Positions 54,275-63,380 of a stretch of 64,000 nt of DNA are shown piece by piece. Below the pieces are notes generated by a model. That model ran no database searches and had not been told where the DNA came from. It worked only from the letters and a program-made list of their open reading frames with translations. The translations under genes and the position numbers were made by a program. Numbering within the stretch: position 1 is the first letter of the stretch; each line of letters opens with the position of its first letter. The stretch is from Bacteroidota bacterium. GTDB taxonomy: Bacteria; Bacteroidota; Bacteroidia; Bacteroidales; F082. The DNA is taken from positions 62,001-126,000 of the forward strand of contig JAHJTC010000022.1 of NCBI GenBank assembly GCA_018830105.1, in the 5' to 3' direction.

Positions 54275-55225
54275 ATGTTAAATCAGGCAAATATTAAGCC
54301 ATCCGAACTCAGCAAACTGATCAAAGAAGCGGCTTTGAAGCTTGGTTTTGAAGCCTGTGGCATTGCTGAAGCAGCTGAACTCGTTGAGGATGCAGCACTT
54401 GCCGAATCCTGGCTGGCCAAAGGCTTTCAGGGCGAAATGACCTACATGGAACGTAATAAAGATAAGCGTTACGATCCTCGCCTGCTTGTGGAGCAAACCC
54501 AATCCATCGTTAGTGTGCTCTATAACTATTTCCCGGGGGAACAGCTCCCTGCGTCAAATAACTTCAAGATTTCTAAATATGCCTATGGCAAGGATTATCA
54601 TAAGCTAATCCGCGATAAATTAAACGAGTTATTGGCTTTTGTTGAAACGCATACCGGAAAACTGGAGCAGGCAAGGGCTTTCACCGATTCGGCACCAATA
54701 CTCGACAGGGCATGGGCGCAAAAAAGTAACCTGGGATTTATTGGAAAAAATACCTGTCTGATACACCCCGAAAAAGGATCGTTCTTCTTTATTGGTCATT
54801 TGTTTTTACCTGTGAAACTGGTGGCGGAGAAAGAGGAGATATCAGCTTATTGTGGTAGCTGCCGCAGATGTATAGATGCTTGCCCAACAGGGGCATTGGT
54901 GGCTCCGCACGAGCTTGATGCCCGAAAATGTATCGCTTACCTTACTGTTGAACATCGCAGCGACTTGCCGCAAAAATTAAGGCCGGCCTTCGACGACTGG
55001 ATTTTTGGCTGTGATATCTGCCAGGATGTTTGTCCGTGGAATCGCTTTTCAAAACCGCATAAGGAGCCCCTTTTTATGTTAAGCAACGAGCTGAAAAAAA
55101 TGCGTAAGTCCGACTGGGAAGAACTCGATAAATCCAAGTTTAACGAACTTTTTAAAGGCTCTGCTGTTAAAAGGACGAAGTTCGATGGACTGAAACGCAA
55201 TATTGAATTCTTAAAAAACAAATGA
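54275..55225 (+). CDS. queG: Epoxyqueuosine reductase
   Basis: This 316-residue cobalamin- and iron-sulfur enzyme reduces epoxyqueuosine to queuosine in tRNA. Motifs: a DUF1730 N-terminal domain (GFEACGIAEAAEL, YNYFPGEQ, YGKDYHKLIRDKL), CGSCRRCIDACPTGAL and CDICQDVCPWNRF 4Fe-4S sites. The ATG at 54275 is one base after the ruvB stop. It ends one base before the redoxin start. Confidence 0.95.
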   Translation: MLNQANIKPSELSKLIKEAALKLGFEACGIAEAAELVEDAALAESWLAKGFQGEMTYMERNKDKRYDPRLLVEQTQSIVSVLYNYFPGEQLPASNNFKISKYAYGKDYHKLIRDKLNELLAFVETHTGKLEQARAFTDSAPILDRAWAQKSNLGFIGKNTCLIHPEKGSFFFIGHLFLPVKLVAEKEEISAYCGSCRRCIDACPTGALVAPHELDARKCIAYLTVEHRSDLPQKLRPAFDDWIFGCDICQDVCPWNRFSKPHKEPLFMLSNELKKMRKSDWEELDKSKFNELFKGSAVKRTKFDGLKRNIEFLKNK

Positions 55226-55226
55226 T

Positions 55227-55781
55227 ATGGCACTTACACCTACTAAGCCTATTCCTCTTGGATTTATAGCGCCGGAATTTCGGCTTAAGGATCAGATTAG
55301 TGGAAATATGCTGACATACAACGCTATAAAAGGCGATAAAGCTACGCTGGTTATGTTTATCTGTAATCATTGCCCCTATGTGAAACATGTAATACACGAG
55401 CTGGTAGCTATTGGAAACGACTATTTGCCAAAAGGCATAGGCATGGTAGCTATCAACTCCAATGATGCGGTAAATTATCCTCAGGATTCTCCTGAAAAAA
55501 TGAAAGAATTTGCTGCAGAAAACGCTTTTCCTTTTCCCTATCTTTTTGATGAAAGCCAGGAAGTAGCCAGCGCTTATGATGCTGCCTGTACGCCCGATTT
55601 TAATCTTTTTGATAGCAATAATCAGTGCGTATATCGTGGACAACTTGATGCAAGCCGCCCCGGCAATGATATTCCGGTGAGTGGAAAAGATTTACGTGTC
55701 GCCTTAAATTTGGTGCTGGAAGGAAAACCCGTTCCTGAAAATCAAATTCCTTCTGTTGGTTGCAACATCAAATGGAAATAG
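55227..55781 (+). CDS. Thioredoxin-fold redoxin (peroxiredoxin-like)
   Basis: This 184-residue cytoplasmic protein has a redoxin fold with FICNHCPYVKHVIHELVAIG (CxxC), NSNDAVNYPQDSPEKM, and cis-Pro-type ACTPDFNLFDSNNQCVYRGQLD. The family reduces peroxides or disulfides using CxxC. It immediately follows queG, so it is read through in the same unit. Confidence 0.88.
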   Translation: MALTPTKPIPLGFIAPEFRLKDQISGNMLTYNAIKGDKATLVMFICNHCPYVKHVIHELVAIGNDYLPKGIGMVAINSNDAVNYPQDSPEKMKEFAAENAFPFPYLFDESQEVASAYDAACTPDFNLFDSNNQCVYRGQLDASRPGNDIPVSGKDLRVALNLVLEGKPVPENQIPSVGCNIKWK

Positions 55782-55789
55782 TTTGAGTT

Positions 55790-56404
55790 TCAGAATTGAT
55801 AAAATACGGCCAGCTGCAATACATCATTAAAAGCTCCGAATTTGTTGCCATAACGCTTCACATTTCCCGAAGCTTGTACTGTACGTATAGAGTTGATCGA
55901 GTTGATGCTGCGTAGTCCCAGCGACCATTCATCTGTAAAGATATAGCGTATCCCGATAAGGCTGTTCAGGCTTATTTTTCGCCACACATTCTGAACATTT
56001 TCGAGGTAATCGACTTCTTCGTACGAATTAGTAAGAAATCCGGCGGTGAGTCCGGCTTCCAGCCTTAAATGCCCCAAATCATATTGATAGATTAAGGGCA
56101 ATTCAACATAGTTGAGCCTTAGCAGATACGGCGCAGAACCCGATTCTTCTGCTTTTGAATTGGATCGCGAACCCTTTTGCGTATAAAACAACTCCATTTG
56201 TAAGCCTGATTGTGCATTGAGCTGCATACGTACAAAAACACCACCGCTCAAACCGGCTTTGTCAAAACCCGAATAGCTGTCGCCGGCAATCTGGCTGCTG
56301 TTGGCTCCTATTAAAACACCGCCTGAAAATGGTTGTGCCTGTGTTTGTTGAAGGGAAAAGAAAGCTAACAACATCAATGTCAATGAGATAAAATATTTTT
56401 TCAT
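55790..56404 (-). CDS. PorT-like outer-membrane beta-barrel protein
   Basis: This 204-residue protein starts at an ATG at 56404 (signal peptide FFSLQQTQAQPFSGG cut near 23); a longer frame exists. It shows barrel strands (SGGVLIGANSSQIAGDSYSGFDKAGLSGGVFVRMQLNAQSGLQMELFYTQKGSRS; LGIRYIFTDEWSLGLRSI). PorT-family barrels are common outer-membrane proteins in the phylum; the specific function is unknown. It ends in YQF, a typical C-terminal aromatic. Confidence 0.85.
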   Translation of the reverse strand: MKKYFISLTLMLLAFFSLQQTQAQPFSGGVLIGANSSQIAGDSYSGFDKAGLSGGVFVRMQLNAQSGLQMELFYTQKGSRSNSKAEESGSAPYLLRLNYVELPLIYQYDLGHLRLEAGLTAGFLTNSYEEVDYLENVQNVWRKISLNSLIGIRYIFTDEWSLGLRSINSINSIRTVQASGNVKRYGNKFGAFNDVLQLAVFYQF

Positions 56405-56543
56405 ACACTTTTTGTTTTTCCGTGTAAAACCTGAGGCTAAAATACTAAATCTATCCTTGCGCACATCACAAGCTGAATGAAGCTTATTAAGCGCCTAACA
56501 GCTTCAAAAAGAAAAATATAATAAAAAAATGATGCGGAATTAA

Positions 56544-56573
56544 TTTGTAAGTACAGGAAAAATTTTACTTTTA
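56544..56573 (+). promoter_or_regulatory. Promoter of the response regulator gene
   Basis: TTTG (56544-56547), 18 bases, TACTTTTA (56566-56573), one mismatch to TAnnTTTG, 31 bases before the ATG. Confidence 0.5.
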
Positions 56574-56604
56574 AGCCTTCCATTTATCGTTAAAAAAATA
56601 GAAT

Positions 56605-57288
56605 ATGGATTCATCAAATTACAAAATATTATTAGTAGACGATGAGGTAGATGTGCTTGAATTTTTGAGCTATAACATTAAGAAAGAAGGCTTTAAAGTC
56701 AGTACGGCATCTAACGGAGCTGATGCTGTAAAAATGGCTATTGAAGAACTTCCTCATCTGATTGTACTCGATGTGATGATGCCCGAAATGGATGGGATTG
56801 CCACTTGTGAAGAAATTAAGCAGATTCCTGCGCTTAAGAACAGTTTGATTATTTTTTTAACGGCGCGTGGAGAGGACTATTCTCAAATTGCAGGCTTTGA
56901 TGCAGGTGCTGATGATTATGTGACTAAGCCAATTAAACCGAAATTGCTCATCAGCCGGATAAAAGCTTTATTACGAAGGGTACAAGAGGATACATCCGCT
57001 TCAAATACCTTATCAATCAAGGATTTTGTCATTGATTCCGAGCGTTTTTTGGTCATCAACAAAGGGGTTGAAATTGTATTGCCCAAGAAAGAATTTGAGC
57101 TTTTGAGGCTCTTTGCATCAAAACCTAATAAGGTTTTTACGCGGGATGAAATTTTTTCCAAAATATGGGGAGACGATGTTATTGTAGGCGATCGAACTAT
57201 TGATGTGCATGTAAGAAAAATTCGTGAAAAAATCGGTATTGAAAATATACGCACAGTAAAAGGTGTAGGGTACAAATTTGAAGTTTAA
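56605..57288 (+). CDS. OmpR/PhoB-family response regulator
   Basis: This 227-residue protein has a receiver domain (ILLVDDEVDVLEFL, phospho-acceptor D56 in IVLDVMMPEMDG, K108) and a C-terminal winged helix (LPKKEFELLRLFASKPNKVFTRDEIFSKIWGDDVIVGDRTIDVHVRKIREKIG). It lies five bases before its partner kinase. The TCS resembles PhoP/PhoR or RprY/RprX of the phylum; the target set is unknown. Confidence 0.95.
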   Translation: MDSSNYKILLVDDEVDVLEFLSYNIKKEGFKVSTASNGADAVKMAIEELPHLIVLDVMMPEMDGIATCEEIKQIPALKNSLIIFLTARGEDYSQIAGFDAGADDYVTKPIKPKLLISRIKALLRRVQEDTSASNTLSIKDFVIDSERFLVINKGVEIVLPKKEFELLRLFASKPNKVFTRDEIFSKIWGDDVIVGDRTIDVHVRKIREKIGIENIRTVKGVGYKFEV

Positions 57289-57293
57289 CACCT

Positions 57294-58343
57294 ATGGCAC
57301 GATATAGCGAAACCCGTGCGATTGCCCTGCGAATGGCCTTCAGCCTTACTGTTTTTATGATACTGCTTGTATTGCTGGGCTGGTTTCTTATTCAACCGCT
57401 AAAATGGTGGCATATGCTAATGATGCTTCCTTTGATGTTTGGATTCAGCTTTGTTTTTGTGCAAAAAACGATGGATCAGTATGTTTACAAAAAAATCAAA
57501 CTGATCTATAAAACAATTGGAGCAGTTAAGAATAAACCATCGAAAGGCATGCCCAAAGCTAAAAGCTATGAGTCGCTCGAAGGTGTAAATCAGGCCATGA
57601 TCGAATGGAGTAAACGTCAAAAGAATGAAATTAAAGAGCTGAAGAAGCTGGCCGTTTATCGTCGGGAGTTTTTGGGTAATATCTCGCACGAGCTTAAAAC
57701 ACCAATTTTCAATATCCAGGGTTATGTACTTACCCTGCTCGACGGCGGCCTTGAAGACGAGAATATCAATCGTAACTACTTGATGCGTACCGAGAAAAGC
57801 ATTAATCGTTTAATTGCCATTGTCGAAGATCTGGAGGAGATTTCCAAGCTGGAATCCGGTGAACTCAAACTTAACCTCCAGCGTTTCGACCTGAGTGAAC
57901 TTAGCCGGGATGTAGTTGAGTTTTTGGAAATGAAAGCGCAACGCTATAATGCCAAAGTGGTTATTGATAAGCAGCCCGAAAAACCTGCTTTTGTTCAGGC
58001 CGATAAAAAGCGTATCCGTCAGGTGTTGATCAATTTGATTGAGAATGCCATTAAATATGGCAACAAGGCCGAAAATATGGTGAGTATCCGTATTTTTGAT
58101 ATGGACGAAAAATTCCTGATAGAAATCAAAGACAACGGCCCCGGAATCAGTGAGCTTAACCTGCCTCGTATTTTCGAGCGGTTTTACCGCGTTGACAAAG
58201 GACGCTCGCGCGATAGCGGTGGAACAGGTCTTGGGCTTGCTATCGTAAAACATATCGTAGAGGCCCACGAACAAAGTATTACGGTACGCAGTAAGCTGGA
58301 AGAAGGAACAACATTCGCTTTTACATTGGAAAAAAGTAAGTAG
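57294..58343 (+). CDS. Sensor histidine kinase of the two-component pair
   Basis: This 349-residue kinase has two N-terminal helices (about 11-32 and 38-57) without a sizeable periplasmic domain, a linker, HisKA with H132 (FLGNISHELKTPIFNIQGYV), and HATPase (NLIENAIKYG, IKDNGPGI, FERFYRVDKGRSRDSGGTGLGLAIVK). The short sensor region suggests intramembrane or interaction-based sensing. It is co-transcribed with the regulator. Confidence 0.95.
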   Translation: MARYSETRAIALRMAFSLTVFMILLVLLGWFLIQPLKWWHMLMMLPLMFGFSFVFVQKTMDQYVYKKIKLIYKTIGAVKNKPSKGMPKAKSYESLEGVNQAMIEWSKRQKNEIKELKKLAVYRREFLGNISHELKTPIFNIQGYVLTLLDGGLEDENINRNYLMRTEKSINRLIAIVEDLEEISKLESGELKLNLQRFDLSELSRDVVEFLEMKAQRYNAKVVIDKQPEKPAFVQADKKRIRQVLINLIENAIKYGNKAENMVSIRIFDMDEKFLIEIKDNGPGISELNLPRIFERFYRVDKGRSRDSGGTGLGLAIVKHIVEAHEQSITVRSKLEEGTTFAFTLEKSK

Positions 58344-58578
58344 CAAAATCGTGGAAAACGGGATGTAAACGGTTTAATATCCTGTGCCTAAGCGAAAAAG
58401 CTTGCTATATCACTACCAGAACGACTGGGCTATTAACAAAAACCAATTTAATCTGCACGCAAGCCCGGGTAACGATCAAAACCCTATAATCAATGCTTAG
58501 CGTGTTTTTTAAATGGCTAACGCAATTCAATTCCGGTTTACGCCCATAGCATTTTCAGGGTCAAATCCAATCAGTAAA

Positions 58579-60552
58579 TTAATACTTGATAAGTTTTCCG
58601 CTCAGCACTTGTTGCGCGCCTACCAGCTGATAGAAATAAATACCTGTTTCACAGCTTTTACCATTTGTTGTCGTACCGTCCCATTCAAGCTTACTGTTTC
58701 CTGCCTGAGCAGTGATTTGTTTGGAGTAAAGCTGTTTTCCGCTTATGTCGGTGATGCGTAACAGCAGATCTGTTGCTTTGGAAGTATTGATGCTGAAAAC
58801 GATTTTATCCACAAAAGGATTAGGATGCGCCATCATTTTTGTTGTCGCAACCTCTTCTTCAATGCCAACGGGTTCAAGCACATCCAGTGCAATAACAAAA
58901 ATATACGAACCGGCGAGTCCTGCATCTACGTGCAGGTTGGCATAATGTAGTCCAACTTCCAGGTTGGCTGTTTCGAAGTTCAGTAGTATTGCTGCGCTAT
59001 CTCCGCCAGCAAGTGCAATGGTATCAACATCAATGCTTAGCCAGTCATATTCCTCCTCAAGATCAAATAATAATTCCAGATCAAAAATGCCGGTATTTTC
59101 AACAAGGATGGAATCGGTTGTAACCTCGAATAAATAAGAGCTCACATGCAGGCTATCCAGGATTGAAAAGTTCAGCTGGATATTGCCTTGCAAAAGATTA
59201 ATGGCATTATAGATATTGAGTCGTCCGCCTGAAACGGTAATACCATCAAGGTCTTCGAGCGGGTCGGTGCCAGTGAGTATATAAGCCTTTATGAGCTGGG
59301 AATAGTCACCGGGATTGGCATGATAGGCTTCCATAAAAGCGGAATCAGCGGCGGAGTATAACAATCCAACGGCGCCGGCCACATGTGGTGTTGCCATGCT
59401 TGTTCCGGTGGCATAGCCATAATTGGTTGGAGCAGGGCGGGTGGAGTAAATCGAAGTGCCGGGAGCTCCTAAATCTATTGATTCCAAGCCATAACCGGCA
59501 CTGGCATATTTTTCGTCGCGGTTTGTGGTATTGGTCACTGTTATCAGCCAGGGGCTATCAAAAGCAGTAGGCACATCGCCTTGAAGATCTACATTCACAT
59601 TGCGGTTTGCCGTTGCACCGGCACTCAGCACACCAATTGCTCCGAGGCTGTCGTACATGGCGCCCCAGATGGGATAGTTGTCAGGATTGCCATAATCAAT
59701 ACCAAAGGAAGCATTGGTAGAAACTACAAAAGCGCCTGAATCGCCAGCTGTTTCGTTGTATTTGGAACGCATTTCATAAACATAAGCGTAGGCACTCACC
59801 ACGGTTGATTCAGCAGATGAAGAACCGGCGATGGGCATAACTTTTACGTTCCAGTTAACACCGGTTACGCCAATTCCGTTATTTCCAATGGCGCCCACAG
59901 TGCCTGCCACATGGGTTCCGTGAGAACTTGAAGGCACGTTTCCACTGTTATTATAGGCATTCCAGCCATCGTAGTCATCGATATAACCATTGTTGTCGTC
60001 GTCGATGCCATTGCCCGGAATTTCGTGTCGGTTTTTAAATAAATTGAGGTCTTCATGTTGCAGATAAGCGCCGCCATCAATCACCGCAACAACAATGGTA
60101 TCGCCTGTTGCTGTGAGGCCACCGGTAGTTATGTCCCAGGCGCGCAGGGCATCAATATCTGCACCTTCGATGCCGCTTCCCGAACCATCATTATAAAAAC
60201 CCCACTGATTTTCAAAAAAGGGATCAAAGGGGATGGTATCGCGTATTTCTCTGAGTTCTACCTCATGGTTAGCCTGCACCATGCTAATTTTTTCGTGCTT
60301 TTGCAGCAAACTGATTATGTTTGATGCCGCGCGTTGATTTTCGTCAAAACTTAGAAGAAAAATACCCAGCCTGCGCGAAAGTTGCTGTTTAACCTGCAAG
60401 TTGTTTTCAGCAAGAAAATCGTGCAAAGATTCAATACTTTGACGGGCATCGAGCTGTATCATCACTTCACCGGGAATGGCTTTTCCCTGTTGAGCAGTGA
60501 CTGAAAAAACCTGTGAAAAGACGAGTATAAGGGTGATTAATAATAAGCGCAT
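58579..60552 (-). CDS. S8 subtilisin-like protease with type IX sorting domain
   Basis: This 657-residue protein has a signal peptide (ending near TAQ), a propeptide-like region to about 105, and a subtilase catalytic domain with triad D159 (VVAVIDGGAY), H211 (SSSHGTHVAGTVG) and S385 (GTSMATPHVAG). The tail beyond about 470 is beta-rich, and the last about 80 residues (HPNPFVDKIVFSI ... LLLRITDISGKQLYSKQITAQAGNSKLEWDG ... GIYFYQLVGAQQVLSGKLIKY) form a type IX sorting domain. It is a secreted, probably surface or medium protease. A family-typical EIPGNGIDDDNNGYIDD Ca-binding loop is present. Confidence 0.94.
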   Translation of the reverse strand: MRLLLITLILVFSQVFSVTAQQGKAIPGEVMIQLDARQSIESLHDFLAENNLQVKQQLSRRLGIFLLSFDENQRAASNIISLLQKHEKISMVQANHEVELREIRDTIPFDPFFENQWGFYNDGSGSGIEGADIDALRAWDITTGGLTATGDTIVVAVIDGGAYLQHEDLNLFKNRHEIPGNGIDDDNNGYIDDYDGWNAYNNSGNVPSSSHGTHVAGTVGAIGNNGIGVTGVNWNVKVMPIAGSSSAESTVVSAYAYVYEMRSKYNETAGDSGAFVVSTNASFGIDYGNPDNYPIWGAMYDSLGAIGVLSAGATANRNVNVDLQGDVPTAFDSPWLITVTNTTNRDEKYASAGYGLESIDLGAPGTSIYSTRPAPTNYGYATGTSMATPHVAGAVGLLYSAADSAFMEAYHANPGDYSQLIKAYILTGTDPLEDLDGITVSGGRLNIYNAINLLQGNIQLNFSILDSLHVSSYLFEVTTDSILVENTGIFDLELLFDLEEEYDWLSIDVDTIALAGGDSAAILLNFETANLEVGLHYANLHVDAGLAGSYIFVIALDVLEPVGIEEEVATTKMMAHPNPFVDKIVFSINTSKATDLLLRITDISGKQLYSKQITAQAGNSKLEWDGTTTNGKSCETGIYFYQLVGAQQVLSGKLIKY

Positions 60553-60725
60553 TGTTTTAGCATTATAGGGTTACTGAATATCCGATTGTAAATATTTGGG
60601 TGCTAAAATAAGTGTTTTCAGAGAACAGCAAGTATTTACCGTCTTCATTAACATTAATTTATGATCCAGGCTTCAAACAATTTAATCAGCCCGGATGTTC
60701 AATGTGTGAAAAGAATCAGGGTGTC

Positions 60726-61823
60726 TTAAACGAACCGTTCCCCTTTTTCTACCTTGATATCATTCACAAACTGGCGAATCATTTGTTCGTCTTCTTTCTT
60801 ACAAATGAGCAGTGCATTGTCGTCTTCCACCACGATATAATCTTTCAAACCCTGCAAAACAACAAGTTTGTTTTTGGGCATATTTACAATACAGGATTCT
60901 GTATCGTAAGTCATAACATTATTTCCCAGAATGGCATTCTGTTTTTCGTCTTTGCTGCGGATTTCATAGAGCGAGCCCCAGGTACCCAAATCGCTCCAAC
61001 CAAAATCGACCGACATCACATACACATTTTCGGCTTTTTCCATCAGGCCGTAGTCGATCGAAATGTTGCGACAAACGGAATAAGTTTGGTTAATAAAATC
61101 CTTTTCGTCGGGGGTGCTGTATTTTCCTTTGCCTTCTTTAAAAAGCTCGTTTACTTCGGGCAGGTGGCGATCGAAGGCTTTGTTGATGCTATTGAGCGAC
61201 CAAATAAAAATCCCGGCATTCCAGAGGAAATCTCCGCTTTCCAGAAAACTCTGTGCGATACTCAGGCTGGGTTTTTCGGTAAAGGTTTTCACCTTTTTTA
61301 GTTTTGGCATTTCGGGCAATACACTCTCATCGAGAAACTGAATATAGCCATAGCCTGTATCGGGGCGGCTGGGCTCGATACCAAGTGTTATCAGCCAGTC
61401 ATTTTGCTCGGCGGCGATCATGGCATCGTTAACATTTTCGGCAAAAACATCTTCCTGTAAAATAATATGGTCAGAAGGCGCCACAACAATAGTTGCATGA
61501 GGATCGCGCTGCAAAATCACATGATTGGCATAAGCGATACACGGAGCGGTATTTCGTCGGGCAGGTTCGCAAAGTACTTGTTCGGCTGCAATAGCAGGCA
61601 ATTGTTCTTGCACTTGTTCACGGTAAAGTTCGTTGGTTACGATATATATATTTTCAGGCGGACATAATCGCGTGAAGCGATCGAAGGTCATTTGCAACAA
61701 GGTTTTACCGGTGCCTAATATATCGAGAAATTGTTTTGGACGGGAAGTTTTGCTCATTGGCCAAAAACGGGCGCCTATGCCACCGGCCATGATGACACAA
61801 TAACGATTTTTGATTTGTTTCAT
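60726..61823 (-). CDS. manC: Mannose-1-phosphate guanylyltransferase
   Basis: This 365-residue nucleotidyltransferase makes GDP-mannose. Signature VIMAGGIGARFWPMSKTSRPKQFLDI, then VVAPSDHIIL, FTEKPS, NAGIFIWSL and SVDFGWSDLGTWGSLYEI. It lacks the C-terminal phosphomannose isomerase domain of the fused form. The ATG at 61823 is used; a TTG at 61850 is upstream. A consensus promoter lies about 70 bases upstream. GDP-mannose feeds O-antigen, capsule or glycoprotein synthesis. Confidence 0.94.
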   Translation of the reverse strand: MKQIKNRYCVIMAGGIGARFWPMSKTSRPKQFLDILGTGKTLLQMTFDRFTRLCPPENIYIVTNELYREQVQEQLPAIAAEQVLCEPARRNTAPCIAYANHVILQRDPHATIVVAPSDHIILQEDVFAENVNDAMIAAEQNDWLITLGIEPSRPDTGYGYIQFLDESVLPEMPKLKKVKTFTEKPSLSIAQSFLESGDFLWNAGIFIWSLNSINKAFDRHLPEVNELFKEGKGKYSTPDEKDFINQTYSVCRNISIDYGLMEKAENVYVMSVDFGWSDLGTWGSLYEIRSKDEKQNAILGNNVMTYDTESCIVNMPKNKLVVLQGLKDYIVVEDDNALLICKKEDEQMIRQFVNDIKVEKGERFV

Positions 61824-61895
61824 CAATTTAGGATTTGGTTTCAGGTGCAAGGTCTTTTTGGGGAGCGTTGCACCAGTTAATAATCTTTAGTCTTA

Positions 61896-61926
61896 CAAAA
61901 ATAGACCTATTTTCTGTTCCATCAAA
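61896..61926 (-). promoter_or_regulatory. Consensus promoter of manC with palindrome at -7
   Basis: On the minus strand TTTG (61926-61923), exactly 19 bases, TATTTTTG (61903-61896). AAAATAG-AC-CTATTTT (61898-61913), a perfect seven-base palindrome, overlaps the -7 box, so a repressor site is plausible. Confidence 0.7.
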
Positions 61927-61957
61927 AAAACAGTTAGCGATTGATGCGTAATACATT

Positions 61958-63325
61958 TTAAAAGAGATAATTAAGACCAATATACAAGCCGCTGTGTCCG
62001 TCTTGCTTGTTGAGTGCAAGACCATAATCAGCCGACAAAATGAAGTTTTCATTCATGGCGAGCTTAAGCCCCAGGCCAACACTCCAATGCGGTTTTTCAG
62101 CACCTTCATTATAATAGTTGGCCTTGTCATAGAACAACAGCTCGCCGTTTAGTTGATTAAAAGCATCGGCCACATCGATTTTTCCTGTCACTTGTCCCAC
62201 ATCCGTGAAGCCATTAACTGCCAGGTAGAAATTTTGATTAAAGAGTTTGCGTTGAATAATTTTCCAGCGTAGTTCGATATTGGCATAGGCAATAGCATCA
62301 CCAACCACGCGATTGCGCATAATGCCCCTGAGGGATCGCTGTCCGCCTAATCCTTCCGAATAGGCGCCACGCAAACGTGTTGTAATCATCAGCGGTTGAA
62401 CATAAAACGGAACGTGTCCGTCAATACTGCTTTGCCAGCTCAATCTGCCGGCAAAAACCAGTTTGTTGGCGATAAGCGTAAAATACTGTCTGTGCGTAAT
62501 GCTGAGCCTTGTAAAACCTTCGGGCAAATCCGACAGACCTTTAGGAGCTACATAGAGTAGCAATTCGGTCCAGATGCCTTCCGTTGGATTGGGTTCAAAA
62601 TCGCGGGTGTCGTAAATCAGCCCGCCTTTCAAAGCAAAAAATCGCCCGCCAGCAGCTTCATCCGCAGCGATAATGTCCCATTGCTGATAGCGTTCGTACA
62701 AGCCGGGAACGTCTTCCAGCGAAGGCAATTGATCATTTTCATCTTTTCCTTTGTTGAGCCGGTCGATATCCACAGAGCCTACGTTGATATCATAATATTC
62801 AAAACCGCCGGCCCATTGCAAGGGCGAATTAAACAGCGGACTGCTAAAATCGGTATGCAACCGCAGCATATTTCGTTTGTGCTTATAAAACATGCGCGAA
62901 CGGTAAGCCATTTTGCTGTCGTCGGCCCAGTCTGCATTATAAACGGCTTCATAGCCGTTAAAACCAAAAAAGTCGATGGCCTGTTCGGGCATATAGCTCA
63001 GGTCGAAACTGAGGCGTATATTATCGATGAGCTGATCGCTGTCGTAGGCAAATCGCAGCAATCCACTGCCTTTGGTGTAACGCGAGGCTTCCAGATAAAA
63101 CGAATGGTCGTAATTGGGATAGCGGCTGCCATCGCCATAATGGAACAGATTGACCAATCCCCCATATTGAAATCCCAAATCAGTGTTGTAAGAAACAGCC
63201 GGAAGCAAGCCGAAATTCCAGCCTTTTTTGATGAGCGCTTGCTGCGATTGGGTGCTGTCCTGGGCAAACAAGGTGCTGACCGACAGCGGGAACAATACAA
63301 GTAGGCATTTGAGTAAAGTTTGCAT
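61958..63325 (-). CDS. BamA/TamA-type outer-membrane barrel protein
   Basis: This 455-residue protein has a signal peptide (ending near FAQ) and a surface-antigen (D15) type 16-strand barrel without clear POTRA domains (GFQYGGLVNLFHYGDG, LRFAYDSDQLIDNIRLSFDLSYMPEQ, GLGGQRSLRGIMRNRVVGDAIAYANIELRWKI with the RGxxxxR-type barrel-lumen motif, ending SGLYIGLNYLF). Such proteins occur across the phylum; its function, assembly factor or otherwise, is unclear. Confidence 0.87.
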   Translation of the reverse strand: MQTLLKCLLVLFPLSVSTLFAQDSTQSQQALIKKGWNFGLLPAVSYNTDLGFQYGGLVNLFHYGDGSRYPNYDHSFYLEASRYTKGSGLLRFAYDSDQLIDNIRLSFDLSYMPEQAIDFFGFNGYEAVYNADWADDSKMAYRSRMFYKHKRNMLRLHTDFSSPLFNSPLQWAGGFEYYDINVGSVDIDRLNKGKDENDQLPSLEDVPGLYERYQQWDIIAADEAAGGRFFALKGGLIYDTRDFEPNPTEGIWTELLLYVAPKGLSDLPEGFTRLSITHRQYFTLIANKLVFAGRLSWQSSIDGHVPFYVQPLMITTRLRGAYSEGLGGQRSLRGIMRNRVVGDAIAYANIELRWKIIQRKLFNQNFYLAVNGFTDVGQVTGKIDVADAFNQLNGELLFYDKANYYNEGAEKPHWSVGLGLKLAMNENFILSADYGLALNKQDGHSGLYIGLNYLF

Positions 63326-63380
63326 TGGTTAGTTTTAAAGGCTAAAATACAATTTTTCTTCACGAAATAATGTGTCTGGC

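Noticed and set aside
60612-61301. A 229-codon plus-strand frame
   Set aside because: It is antisense to manC, which has clear family motifs.
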